Source: Haemaphysalis longicornis
Taxonomy: Eukaryota; Arthropoda; Arachnida; Ixodida; Ixodidae
Direction of reading: 5' to 3'
Length of the DNA: 64,000 nucleotides
NCBI GenBank assembly: GCA_013339765.2
Contig: CM023450.1
Span: 190,172,688-190,236,687, forward strand
The notes under the pieces were generated by a model. It was not told the origin of the DNA and did not search any database. It saw only the letters and a list, made by a program, of their open reading frames with translations. The position numbers and the translations under genes are program-made. The stretch's first letter is position 1. Every line of letters begins with the position of its first letter. Shown here one piece after another: positions 11,064 to 21,449 of this stretch.

Positions 11064-11659
11064 TCACTGCACTGGGTGCCCGCATCTACCAGACGCTGTC
11101 AGTCTGGCGTCCTCGAATGATTCAATAGCGCTGGCGGATCTCCGTGAGCGTGGCTTCTGTTCCAGCATGCAAAAGCGCTCGTCCGTTGCCAGAATAAGCA
11201 GCCCGGTTAAATCATTCTTTCCGGGCAGAATGATCGGATGTCGCACTTCAAAAGGAGATTGTAAGCAGTGTATTCGTCCCGCCACGTGGATAACGCCAGC
11301 GGAGTCCAAAAAGGGCTGTAGACGAAGCAGTCGGGAGTCCCCACACCAAGCTGGCTGTTCGATAGAGCTTCCCGGTCTTGGGGAAATGCTTCCTGCTGTA
11401 CCTGGGGAATCCAGTAAAGTTGAGCTTCTTGGACTTCGTTAGCAACCAGTGACGGGGTCATGGATGGCCATTGCGGTAAAGCGTTATTTACGAAGCGTCG
11501 AACCCAGGCCGTCACTCTAAGTAGCCGTGAGTACCAGCTGTAATCTAAAATTTGGCATAGCGGTTCCGGTGGCAAAGACCCCACCGGGCAAGATGACACC
11601 AAGGCTGGTGACGGGTCAACGAAGTCAGTGACTTCCTGGGGCTGGTTCAATGGCCACAT
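11064..11659 (-). pseudogene. BEL RNase H-integrase linker and integrase N-terminus
   Basis: Two overlapping minus-strand frames carry the linker after RNase H and the start of integrase. The integrase start is recognisable as AGVIHVAGRIHCL followed by RHPIILPGKNDLTGLLI (11190-11309), which corresponds to the conserved segment before the HHCC zinc site of BEL/Pao integrases. The zinc site is degraded (the expected HaH motif is not visible) and the DDE core is absent. A frameshift separates 11207-11659 from 11064-11309. The break at 11064 coincides with the edge of LINE E. Confidence 0.75.
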
Positions 11660-11805
11660 TTTTTAGGGTGGGCGATCCATGATGGTTTATGTCACCAAAG
11701 CTCTGAGGTTTTGAGGACTGTTGCACTTGTTCCGCGTGTGATGAGGTCGGCAGGATTGTCCTTGCTGCTGCTGCAATGCCCCCATCTGCATCCCTTTGTC
11801 AGGCG

Positions 11806-12180
11806 CTAGATCTCTTCGACGAAATTCCGGACGAAGGGTGGCCACCGGCTAGGTCCCCCGCATATACAGTGCAGAGCAATCTGCGCGTTCGACCAGAATA
11901 ACGCGCGTGTGGCTGGCAGGCCAGGAACTCGCATTAGGCAGTCGTAAAGGCGCGCTGCGATGAGGCAGGCAAGGAGCTCGAGGCGAGGCAACTTCGTCGC
12001 CTTCATACGGGCCACACGACCTTTGCTGATCAGCAGATTTGCCTCAAACAGGTCACCATGCGCGGAGCTTCGGCGGACGTAGACAGCTCTGCCATATGCT
12101 CTCGGGCTAGCAACCGCGAAGAAGTGGATTTCGATGAACCGCTCCGGGTAACCTTGGTTGTCTGATACGTTTCGTGACAA
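11806..12180 (-). pseudogene. BEL RNase H domain, catalytic Asp lost
   Basis: This is the RNase H of the BEL element, which removes the RNA strand during reverse transcription. Recognisable motifs are FFAVASPRAYGRAVYVR, KLPRLELLACLIAARL and ALFWSNAQIALHCICG, followed by PSRWPPFVRNFVEEI. In BEL/Pao proteins the first block normally has FADAS and the third FWSDS. Here the first catalytic Asp is Val and the second Asn, so the domain is dead although the frame is still open for 124 codons. It lies directly downstream of the RT. Confidence 0.85.
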
Positions 12181-12195
12181 ACAAAGGTGTTGCAG

Positions 12196-13209
12196 TTAGG
12201 TTAGTTGGGAGCACCATCCGTTCCAGGCGATGAGTTGCTCACGTTGTAGAGAACTGTCCCAGGGGTGCCGCAGCTTCCATAAATCTTGAAATATAACCAC
12301 TGCCCGGACCGTTATGGGTGCCAAGAAGCCTAGCGGATGGTAGATTCTTGCAAATGTTTGTAGTAGGGTTCGCTTGGTTGTGGGCTTGGTGTTGATAAAC
12401 GCGGCCATGTTTCCTGTGCTGAGGAGCATCGTGTCGTCAATGTGGTTCCAGCACACCCCGAGATCTTTTATTGTGGTGGTGTCGCAACCTTCATCCTCCA
12501 AAGCGAGCTTATCTCTTATGAACAAGTCCCGCAGGGAAGAGATGTTGGAAGCCCTTGCTTCCGAATATATCTGATTAGCTTGGTCGACGTTGTCCATGCC
12601 AATGATGAGGTCGTCGGCATAGAAAGACTCTCGCAAGATGGCGGCGGTGTCGGCAAAAATTTTGTGAGACTCGCAGATGATGGTGCAAAGTGGCGGTGAG
12701 CAAAAAAAGACTCGCCCTTGCACCAAAAGGAACCCGTGTCATTCACCACTTCACTACTGGAGGAAAGGGCTCCTTCGGTGTAGGAAGAAGCTCGACCCAC
12801 AAAAAACGTAGCGTGTCCCTGCCCTGTTCCCGAACAATCATCTGGAGGTAGGCCTTTTTTATACTCCGGACATGACCCCAAGATACCACCTGAATTTAGG
12901 AATAAGCTTTAATAGGTCCGCATCCAACTTGGGCCCCTTACAGAGGATGCTGTACCGCGAAGGTTGCCCCGACACTTGTGATGAGGCACCGAAAACCACC
13001 CTCACCTTGGTTGTGATGGCGTCCCGACGAACCACCCTGTGATGCGGCATGTAGTACCTGGTTGTCGACCGTTGGTCGCGGTCATTCTCGTGAACTCGTT
13101 CGGCGTGCCCGTCGTTAAATACGTACTGGATTGCGTTGTCGTACTGGGACAGCAGCTGAGGCTGACCACGAAAGTGCCGCATCTGCACACGCAAACGCTG
13201 CCCATGCAA
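12196..13209 (-). pseudogene. BEL reverse transcriptase
   Basis: The RT starts with YYMPHHRVVRRDAITTKVRV (about 12990-13060), followed by the BEL-typical phrase KGPKLDADLLKLIPKFR near 12910. The catalytic box FYADDLIIGMD is encoded at about 12595-12624 (YADD at 12610-12621). The segment IYHPLGFLAPITVRAVVIFQDLW (12270-12340) is characteristic of BEL/Pao. The two frames (12859-13209 and 12196-12726) are separated by a damaged stretch. The catalytic Asp pair of motif C is intact, unlike that of RNase H next to it. Confidence 0.88.
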
Positions 13210-13847
13210 ACGAGTCTACAGTTGGCAGCGCTGGCGTCCAGCCCTGGCTTCCGGATCATGAGTGGAACCTTGTACTGGGCGCAATTCTTCACGTCACTCT
13301 CGAATTGCTCTACGGCCGCGTGGTCCAGCACTGACGCATCAGGTCTTTCTTCGATCCGGATAGCAACCAGTCTCCACAGTGACGATAACTCGTTATCTGC
13401 CGCTGCGTCATCCAGCGAGGGCTCCCAGAGGGCCAGGAATAAAGCACTAGATAATCCCGAAGTACCGCCAGTTTCGTCGGAGTGTGCACCCAGGAGAGTC
13501 CAGCCGAACAATGTTTCTACGGCGGTCAGGTGCGGAGTCAGCCGTGAAATGTTCCCTAAGGTAACTTACCAGTACAAATATGACCCATTTAGAATATAAG
13601 CCGACGCGGGCGAAGTGTCAGTGGCGAAAAGACCTTGGTTGTGCATTATTCTAAGCGTGTCATCGGTGATTGGGGGACTCGAAACGACGCAGATACTTGG
13701 GACCTCCAGGGTGTCGATGGCCACCTGCTTGCTATTGTTCTGGCTGTCCACCGTGACAGACACGCGAGGATAAATGTCAGCTGCTGCATGTTGGCTCTTG
13801 GAGAATGTGACCAACTGGAGGTCCTCAACGCCTTCATCGGAGCAGCC
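13002..13847 (-). pseudogene. BEL protease C-terminal part and RT lead-in
   Basis: A minus-strand frame (13566-13846) carries LEVPSICVVSSPP, like the segment that follows the protease in BEL polyproteins. After a break the next frame (13002-13511) begins FGWTLLGAHSDETGG, the typical entry into the RT region, and contains AVEQFESDVKNCAQYKVPL. A frameshift near 13215 moves the reading into the RT frame. The right edge at about 13847 is the point where LINE A entered; the protease active-site segment is found on the other side of LINE A at 15061-15090. Confidence 0.8.
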
Positions 13848-15060
13848 CCCCCACGGGGCACCTTGAGTATTCATGGTGACGGTAAGCACCGACACCGCGG
13901 ACCCCGAGCTTCCATACAAAAGCCGTGTCCAACCGTGGCGAGCTGTTTAAACGTGAAGGGTAGAAGCCGTAAACGGTGGCCATCGGAGCCTGGGCAAGCT
14001 CCAGCCGATGGGCTCCCTGCTTGTCTACCAGGCAGGGAGCTGCGGGACCTCTTTGACTACCAGCGTAAGGTCAAAGGAGAAAGTACCCCCGACTCCCTGC
14101 TTTTATACTATGCGGAATGGTAATTTTAAACCCCCCCCCCCCCAACCGTGATCGGCCCCATAATAGGGGCCGCACCGAAGTATTGTTTCCCACGTTGCAA
14201 TTTTTGACACTTCCTGAACCAGATCATTTCTCTCCATTTCTTGTCATGGAGTCTCTCAATCTAACCCACATTCTTGCATCTCAGTCAGTCTTCGTGATCG
14301 CCCAGTATCTTGAAGCCATAATGGGAAAATCGTATAAGTGCAAAAAACAAAGGTCTGGTGAACGTCTAATCGAAATAAATGACAAGCAGCAGTCTGCAAA
14401 GCTTCTAGCTCAGACTAGAGTGGCTGATCTCGACATCAGGGTTACACACGATCGGAGCCTCAACAGCTCCCAGGGTGTGATATCCGAGACAGATCTCCTG
14501 AACGAAACGGATGGGGATCTCCTTTCCGGCTTGAACGATCAGGGCGTCATGGCAGGGAGACGCATCACTATCCGCAGAGACGACAAGGAGATTCCCTTCA
14601 AGCACATTATCTTGAATTTTCACCGCGCAGTTCTTCCACAACAAATAAATGCAGGTTTTATTCGTTGCTCCATCCATCCGTACATCCCGAACCCGCGGCG
14701 CTGTTTTAAGTACCAGCGGTTCAGCCATGGTACAAACTCTTGCCGCGACCGAACGACATGTGCGAAATGCGCAGCGCATGATGATCCGGGCGACAATTGT
14801 CCATCCGATACCCTGCCTTGTGTGAACTTCGTTGGGCCGCATGCAGCGTACTCCCGAAAGTGTGAAAAATTCAAACTGGAAAAAGAGGTAATCAACATCA
14901 AGGTAACTAATAACATCACCTTCCCGTAGGCGCGAAACTTCCAACACGTGTCCGGTTCAGCGCACTACACAAACACTTTCAAGAAACACAAAACATCTGT
15001 AGAAAAAAAGTCCCTGCTTGATAACAACATGGCGCACACTTCTTACAATTGTCCTTTTTC
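13848..15060 (+). mobile_element. LINE A: I-clade LINE with 1.8-kb internal deletion
   Basis: LINE A shares its 5' end with LINE B: both start with ...GGGCACCTTGAGTA and continue through a common 5' UTR (GAAGCCGTAAACGGTGGCC, then CTACCAGGCAGGGAGC). It carries ORF1, then jumps at about 14937 from the ORF1 knuckle region into sequence that in LINE B lies about 1.8 kb further on (near 18667, before the RT). It stops at about 15060. It thus lacks the ORF1 tail, endonuclease, RT, RNase H and the 3' end. LINEs normally lose their 5' end, so the missing 3' part must reflect later deletion. Confidence 0.8.
14117..14929 (+). CDS. LINE A ORF1: nucleic-acid-binding protein with CCHC knuckles
   Basis: A 270-codon frame encodes the ORF1 protein that packages LINE RNA. 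The annotated start is the first in-frame ATG, but the true start may be MESLNLTHILASQSVF (14247), which aligns better with LINE B. Three knuckles follow at residues 195-255: CFKYQRFSHGTNSC, CAKCAAHDDPGDNC and CVNFVGPHAAYSRKC. In the first and third the second Cys is replaced (Tyr and Phe), whereas LINE B has intact CFKC and CVNC. The frame ends at 14929, shortly before the internal deletion. The frame is open but the protein is probably not functional. Confidence 0.8.
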   Translation: MVILNPPPPNRDRPHNRGRTEVLFPTLQFLTLPEPDHFSPFLVMESLNLTHILASQSVFVIAQYLEAIMGKSYKCKKQRSGERLIEINDKQQSAKLLAQTRVADLDIRVTHDRSLNSSQGVISETDLLNETDGDLLSGLNDQGVMAGRRITIRRDDKEIPFKHIILNFHRAVLPQQINAGFIRCSIHPYIPNPRRCFKYQRFSHGTNSCRDRTTCAKCAAHDDPGDNCPSDTLPCVNFVGPHAAYSRKCEKFKLEKEVINIKVTNNITFP

Positions 15061-15774
15061 AAACGTCCGCTGGCTTTCCGTGTCTAGCAGAGCCCTCACC
15101 AGAAGCTGACAGTTGGGACCCGTCGCCCATGCGCGGCAAGTCTGCAGGTAGAGTGCAGTGGGCAGTGTTGTTCTAGCTGATGCTGTAACCACCGACGATG
15201 CAGCGTTGGACGGTTTGGGCACTGTGGGCGGGCCCCCTTGACCAGCCGAGTGGGTTGACCAGGTAGCGTGTGCTTAACCTGGCTGAGCCACGTCGCACAG
15301 TGACGTTAGATGCTGGCGTAACAGCGGCTGCAGGACAACGTTCTAGCAGTCTGGCAAGCACGTGCAACGTGATTCTGCTTGCCGGAGCGGAAGCAATGTC
15401 TTCTTGCTTGCTGTCGCCGTCGCTTCTCTTCTGGTGGCACATTCGCGGTGCATCGCGCGATCCCATGGCCTCGCCCGTCACAAAGGGGGCAACAGTCTCG
15501 ACGAAGAGGTGGCGATGACTCCGCCTATAGCGCTGCGGCTGACGGTGGAGAAAACTCTTCATGCGGTGTCGGCAAGGTTGCTTGAGGGCATCCAACCTGA
15601 GGACTGGTGCTGTCGCTGTGCCCTTCTTTCCGAGTTTCCACCTGAATACGGAGAAAATCCAAGATCTCATAAACTTGCTTGGCTTCACCGGTCACCTCAT
15701 TCGCGGCTGATTCCTTCATCCGTTGTCGGTAAAGAAGAGCGTTGTCATGCCGCAACGCCTTCAGCAGGACCCGG
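15061..15774 (-). pseudogene. BEL gag C-terminus and protease active site
   Basis: On the minus strand the gag segment YRQRMKESAANEVTGEAKQV (about 15680-15745) and YEILDFLRIQVETRKEG match BEL gag. In a second frame follow CCHC knuckles: CPLCDGRGHGIARC at about 15450-15491 and CFRSGKQNHVARAC at about 15354-15395, where the second Cys of the latter is Ser. The protease lead-in ALYLQTCRAWATGP and the active-site segment LLDTESQRTF (15061-15090) come last. The usual D-S/T-G motif has Glu in place of Gly. The left edge abuts LINE A; the right edge abuts LINE B. Confidence 0.82.
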
Positions 15775-15788
15775 TAGATTATGAAGGC
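15775..15788. repeat. Left target-site duplication of LINE B
   Basis: TAGATTATGAAGGC at 15775-15788 matches TAGAATATGATGGC at 21436-21449 at 12 of 14 positions. Both lie in BEL gag sequence and flank LINE B exactly, so this is an aged target-site duplication. Confidence 0.8.
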
Positions 15789-16068
15789 CCCCGCACAGGG
15801 CACCTTGAGTAATCTTGGTGACGGTGAGTGGCTACACCTCGTACCCCAAGCCCCCATACTTAAGCTGTGACCTACCGTGGCTAGAAGTTGATAGGTGAAG
15901 GGTTAGAAGCCGTAAACGGTGGCCGTCGGAGACTTGGTCATGCTCCGGCCGATGGGCTCCCTGCCTGTCTACCAGGCAGGGAGCTCCGGGACCTCTTTGA
16001 CTATAAAGGAGATTAAAGGAGGTTAAAGGAGAGAGTACCCCCGTCTCCCTGCTTTTAAACTATGCTAA
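15789..16068 (+). promoter_or_regulatory. LINE B 5' UTR with probable internal promoter
   Basis: The first 280 bases are shared with LINE A (13848-14116) at high similarity. They contain an inverted repeat in which GGGCTCCCTGCC is answered by GGCAGGGAGC (15954-15982), and a purine-rich GGAGATTAAAGGAGGTTAAA run. Full-length LINEs carry their promoter inside this region; conservation between the two copies fits this but does not prove it. Confidence 0.45.
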
Positions 16069-17397
16069 ATGGCATTTTCTAAACTCCCCCCCAAACGTGA
16101 TCGGCCCCCGAAAAGGGGCCGACCACTTCCTGACTTTGGTCCTCCGAAACCGAACAACTATCCTTGCTTCATCGTGATGACATCTGTAGACCAATCAAAA
16201 CCTCTTGCTTCACAGTCGGTATTTCTCATTTCAAAGTTTCTTGAAGGTGTTGTTGGAGGGTCGTATAAGGCCAAAAACATCGAACCGGTGAAATCCTTGT
16301 CGAAGTCAGTAGCCAGGAACATGCCAATACACTTATTGCTCAAACCAGCATCGCCTATCTGCCAATCCGAGTCACGCCCCACCACAGCCTAAACAGTTCC
16401 CAGGGCGTGATTTCCGACTATCACCTACTAAATGAATCTGAAACTGACCTGCTGGAGGGCCTTCCTAGTCAGGGCGTTACCGCGATCAGGCGCATAACCA
16501 TCCACGGAGAAGATAAACAAATACCGACTAAGCACCTCATCCTAACCTACGACAAGTCCACCCTTCCAGAATTCATCAACGCAGGTTACATCCGATATTC
16601 AGTCTGGCCGTACATCCCGAACACGCGGCGCTGTTTCAAGTGCCAACGCTTCGGGCACGGCACAAACTCCTGTCGCGGCCGACTTACCTGCGCAAAATGC
16701 GCCCAGCACGACCACCCGTCCGACAACTGCAACGTTCAACAATTTCTTTGCGTAAACTGCCAGGGTCCACATGCGGCCTATTCCAGAAAATGTGAATAGT
16801 TCCAATTAGAAAAGAAAGTAATTAACATCAAAGTCACTGAAAACATCACCTTCCCCGAGGCGCGAAAAAGGTTCGCCTCTTTCCCCGCGGGGAGGTACGC
16901 CGCGGAGGGGCGTCTTGCTTCGGCTTGACCCAGTACCGAGAGTCAGACTTGGTCCCGCCTGCCGCCCCCCCTGGATTGCCTCTTGCAGCCTGACCCGCCT
17001 CCGCACCGCTCGCTGAGCCAGCAGCGGCTGTGGTGGCAACCACGTCTGGTGGGAGTGATACTGCATCCCCAACGTCTGCTCCAGCGTCCCAAATCACCGG
17101 CGAGGGCGCAGAGGAGATGGAGACGGGGGAACCAGCGGCAGCTCCCACCCCCACTGCACCACCTGCGCCATCCGAGGCGTTCCTGAATCCGTCGGTGGTT
17201 GCGGGCAAGGAAAAGCGCGCCCAAAAGGGTTCGCGGTCCAAGGAGCCTGATTGCTCAGGCTCTCCGAGGACATCCGAGGATGAAATGGACGTCGGTGCGT
17301 TCTTGTCTGCGGTGCACCGCAAGGAACGCATCCCGACGCCAAAGCCCCCCAACAAGCCAAAAAAGACGAGAGGCACAGCCCCGAAAGATGACACATA
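16069..17397 (+). pseudogene. LINE B ORF1 (CCHC nucleocapsid-like protein)
   Basis: The N-terminal frame (16069-16392) contains KPLASQSVFLISKFLEGVVG, the conserved region shared with LINEs A and C. A frameshift near 16390 leads to 16407-16799, which carries three intact knuckles: CFKCQRFGHGTNSC, CAKCAQHDHPSDNC and CVNCQGPHAAYSRKC. A stop at 16797-16799 precedes a third frame (17030-17397), rich in Ala, Pro, Ser and Thr, ending KKTRGTAPKDDT. Together this is an ORF1 of normal layout broken by at least two lesions. The protein would bind LINE RNA in the cytoplasm. ORF2 starts about 30 bases downstream. Confidence 0.82.
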
Positions 17398-17430
17398 AAC
17401 AACACAGTCCAGTAGCACCGAACACTTCAT

Positions 17431-20400
17431 AATGGGAAGAGAGAACTTAGTACAATGGAACTGCAGAGGCCTCTTTAAAAATCTTGACGATGTAAACGAA
17501 ATACTGCATGGTAATCAGCCAAGTGCAATGTGTGTTCAGAAAACACATTTGAATTCTACACACGAACTTCTTGAATAGTTACCTGGTATACAGAAAGGAC
17601 AAGGACGGCTGCACACACTCTTCTGCGGAAATCTTTAGCATGCCACCCTATCACTTTGAACACTGTCCTTGAGGCTGTAGCAATTCGAACAATAATATCT
17701 TATAGGTTGATAACGGTATGCTCCATATACATTTCTCCTGATGTTGCTCTTTCAAGCTCTGACTTCGAGGCGTTGGTCGACCAGCTGCCCGAACCATACA
17801 TCCAAACAGGCGACCTTAATGCGACCGATACGATGAATGTCCAGGGTTCGGACCGTTGACGAAAGCAGCTGCGCTAGGTCACTGCCGTTGATCTCCAGGT
17901 CTACATCAGTGATTAATGCACACAATTCTGTTTGGGGCTCTACTCGTACAGATGCCCGAGGTCGCATGATAGAGAAATTCCTTACATCTTCAGGAGCATG
18001 ACTTTTCAACAATAAACAGCCTACATACCATAACATAGGACACAACACATACTCATACCTTGACTTGGCTATTGGCTCCGCAGTTCTCTTTCTTCTTCTC
18101 GAGTGGGGTGTGGGAACTGACCCATATGGCAGTGACCACTTCCCCACCTCACTTACTTATATAGGTAAAGGCCCAAGCAGTTCATCTTCCCATAGAAGGT
18201 TCAATGAAGCACGAGCTAACTGGAACACATTTACAGAGCCATCGAAACTACACTACACAACCATAAGACACCGAAACGTGGATGAAGCCGCTCAATTCCT
18301 CAAGGCGCACATTCTCACCGCTGGCGAAAAGTTTATTCCCCACGCCTCTGGTGCCCCGCGCAACCAGCGGAGGCCATGGTGGAATGAGGACTGTAAGCGG
18401 GCGCGGGAGGCCCAGAACAAGGCGTGGGGTATCCTCCGGCGGTACCCCACGTCGGGTAACCTCTATTTGTTCAAACGGGTCAAGGCGTTCGGAAAACGTG
18501 TGCGCCGTGAGGCAAAACGAGAGAGTTGGCGCACCGTCTTTACATCCACAGACACACGCAAGGTATGGACACGAATACGTAAACTTAAAGGACAACATAC
18601 ACATAGCCTGCCCTTGGTCAGCACGACTGGGGACACACTAGAAGATCAGGCTAACACACTTGCACAACACTTTCAACACGTCACAAGCTCTGCACACTAC
18701 ACAAACACTTTCCTGAAACATAAAGCCTCTTGTGAAAAGAAGTCCCTACGCTACAACAACAAATCACAGACTTCTTACAACTCCCTGTTTTCACTACATG
18801 AGCTGAGGGCTGCTCTAAGCACGTGTAAACCCTAAGCTCCAGGCCCAGACAACATTACATATACAATGATACAGCACTTACACACAGACCATCTTGTAAC
18901 ACTCCTTTACCCTTACAACAAGATATTTCTTTCGGGGCACATTGGAAAGTCTTGGAGGGAGGCCATAGTTGTAGCATTCTTGAAAGAAGGGAAGGACCGT
19001 TCCTCTCCAGCTATCTATCGACCCATTGCCCTGACGAGCTGCCTTTGCAAGCTTTTGGAGATGATTAACCGGAGGCTTGTGTACTTCCTGGAGTACAATG
19101 GACTTGTCGAGAGCTGACAGGCAGGCTTCAGGCCAGGGCGGTCTACAGATGACCAACTCGTTGCCTTATAATCCTACATCAAAGATTCATTTATTCATAA
19201 ACCGTATTTTTGACAGTATTCATATTAATATTCATTAACAGTATTCATGACAGTATTTTTTGCTATAGAAAAAGCGTATGGTACTGCATGGCGCTATGGA
19301 ATTCTTAGCGACCTTAAGTCTTTTGGTTTGTCACGCAACATGTTAAATACTCTTGCGTGCTACATGTCGGAGAGATCTTTTCGTGTGAGAGTGGGAAATA
19401 GACATGCCCGAGTTCACGTCCAGGAAAACGGTGTTCCTCAAGGTGGCGTTATGAGCTGCACGCTGTTTATTATAAAAATTAACTCGCTGGGAAAAGGATT
19501 GCCACCAACCATTTCTTAGTCACTATATGTAGACGACGTTCAAATCTCCTTCAAATTAGGTATTCTGTCCGTTTGCGAGAGGCAAATCTAGCTTGGTGTC
19601 AACAAACTCGTTCACTGGGCAGACAGGAATGGATTTAAGCTTAATCCAGACAAGTGTACTTGTGTTGTATTTTCAAGGAGGCGCGGAATCCATGCTGATC
19701 GTAATATATGCTTAAAGGTGTCTCAATCCCTCCCAAAAAGGAACCCAGATTTTTAGGCGTGGTACTAGGTAAAAAACTGACATTTGTTCCTCATATAAAA
19801 CACCTGAAACAGAAAAGCCTTAAAGCCATGAATATTCTGAAGATCCTTTCGCACTGCTCCTACGGAGCGGACAAACAAATACTCCTCTGCGTTTTTACCA
19901 GCCTTATTGGCTCATGGTTGGACTGCGGGAGTGTCGTGTATGGGTTCGCCTGTAAAACGGCTATGAAAATGTTGGATCCAGTGCTGCACTTGGGTCTCCG
20001 TCTTGCATGTGGATCGTTCCGGACGAGTCCCATTGAAAGCCTGTATGCAGAGTGCGATAGGTGGAGCCTTGAACACCAGCGTTCGTATACTTCATTGCTG
20101 TTCGCGATTAAGGCGAATTCTGTAAAAAACCACACATCTATATTTATCATAAGTAACACCTCATCCGATCTGTTGTTCACAGTACGGCCATCGATACCCG
20201 CTCCTTTCTTTATCCGAGTGAGAGCCCTCGCTGAGGAACTAGGGATCTCATTTGAGGAGAGCATGAAGTGTTCGATTGCTGACCTCATTTCGCCTTGGGA
20301 GAGGTCAGCAATTTCGTGTGATGTTTCTTTTAAATATATCAACAAACGAAATGCGCCCAGAGAACTTATACTACTGCACTTTCTTCAGTTACAACACAAA

Positions 20401-21216
20401 TACCCCCACACCACATTCTACACCGATGCTTCGAAGTCTTCTTTAGCCGTCCAATGCGCTGCACACGGCCCCGAGTTTACCAGTACGAAGACGTTACATA
20501 CACAGAAATAGCAGCATGTTTACGCCTGAAGCACATGATATCTTATTAGCAGTACAACACATCACACAAATTAGAACAGAACACTCCATTATCTTTACAG
20601 ACTCTTTAGGTGTGGTAACAGCCTTACATTGCTTCAGACCTACAAAAAACATTGTCCTCCAGCATCTAATCAAAGCCTTAACCTTTGCTCAAAACTAAAA
20701 ACTAAAAATAATTATTTGCTGGGTTCCAGGTCACAGTGGCATTCTGGGGAAACAAATCACTGGCCAGGGTGCCGCGGTGGCTGCTCTCCGCAGTAGCATA
20801 TATGTACCATGCGTTCCCTACCTCGACCTGAAGCCACTGGTACGGACAGCCTTGCGCAAATCTTGGCAGAAAACATGGGACACACAGAGAACAAACGCTA
20901 CACTATAAAGCCACACTTAGATAGATACATAACAGAGAAACAAGACAGACACACGGAAGTAGCCTTAGCCAGGCTACGGACAGGCCACACTTATGCAACA
21001 CACTTACACTTGCTCACTGGGTCTCGGAGACCCATGTGCAGCAGGTGTGTAGAGGGCCTATCTGTAGTTCACATAGTAATCACATTCAAGGCACTCCACA
21101 CCACACGACCCAAACACTTTCCAGAAATCTACAGACAAGAAATCCTATTCCACCCATCGTACTTCTCAGGCGATGAACCAATGTTTACTGTCAAACGTGT
21201 TTTTAAGTATCTATAA
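17431..21216 (+). pseudogene. LINE B ORF2 (endonuclease, RT, RNase H)
   Basis: The endonuclease begins NLVQWNCRGLFKNLDDV; its catalytic Glu region reads CVQKTHL (Lys for Glu) and the GDFNAH box is decayed to TGDLNATD. SDHF survives near 18143. The linker has RRPWWNEDCKRA. RT motifs are EGKDRSSPAIYRPIALTS, a damaged motif A (FFAIEKAYG; the Asp codon is now GCT at 19263-19265), NGVPQGGVMS and YVDD at 19526-19537 behind a stop. RNase H shows FYTDASKSSLAV, IIFTDSLGVV and CWVPGHSGI. The C-terminal tail VALARLRTGHTYATHLHL ends at 21216. Numerous stops and shifts make it inactive. Confidence 0.87.
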
Positions 21217-21435
21217 GAAGTTGATTTCTGATACTCATATCATATCATGCATAATAAAATAAAATAATCACAACCTGGCCCTCTACCCCAGCCATCTCCA
21301 TTGTCTTTATTTGTTTTTACCTCTGTTGCTATTCAATTTTAGTATACACTTTTATTCTGTTGTAGCTAACCATCTGTTTTTGGCGCTCTTTGCCCCAGCT
21401 GGCCTTGCGCCATTAAAATGCAACCATCATCATCA
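21217..21435 (+). other. LINE B 3' UTR and tail
   Basis: The 3' UTR ends GGCGCTCTTTGCCCCAGCTG, then GCGCCATTAAAATGCAACC and CATCATCATCAT. The same end, in mutated form, closes LINE E at 7000 and the 27-bp stub at 27131-27157, so it is the family's 3' recognition end. Confidence 0.8.
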
Positions 21436-21449
21436 TAGAATATGATGGC
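21436..21449. repeat. Right target-site duplication of LINE B
   Basis: TAGAATATGATGGC is the partner of the copy at 15775-15788 (12 of 14 identical). BEL gag sequence resumes directly to its right. Confidence 0.8.

Larger units (their letters stand above)
15789..21435 (+). mobile_element. LINE B: near full-length I-clade LINE
   Basis: The element is about 5.65 kb long. It has a 5' UTR, ORF1 with three CCHC knuckles, ORF2 with apurinic-type endonuclease, RT and RNase H, and a 3' end GCGCCATTAAAATGCAACC plus CATCATCAT. RNase H after the RT places it in the I group of LINEs. It lies in the BEL gag in opposite orientation and is flanked by a 14-bp duplication. The 5' end is shared with LINE A, which suggests that it is complete. 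Stops and frameshifts in both ORFs show that it is no longer active. Confidence 0.88.

Noticed and set aside
11040..11070. Target-site duplication of LINE E matching AATATTTTGCTCGTAGAG at 6982-6999
   Set aside because: No similar bases were found at the 5' junction near 11050, so the nesting of LINE E in BEL is not proven.
10818..11442. Plus-strand frames of 71 and 149 codons
   Set aside because: Antisense shadows of the LINE E ORF1 tail and BEL integrase start on the minus strand.
13039..13599. 186-codon plus-strand frame
   Set aside because: Complete antisense of BEL protease-RT sequence, which is clearly recognisable on the minus strand.
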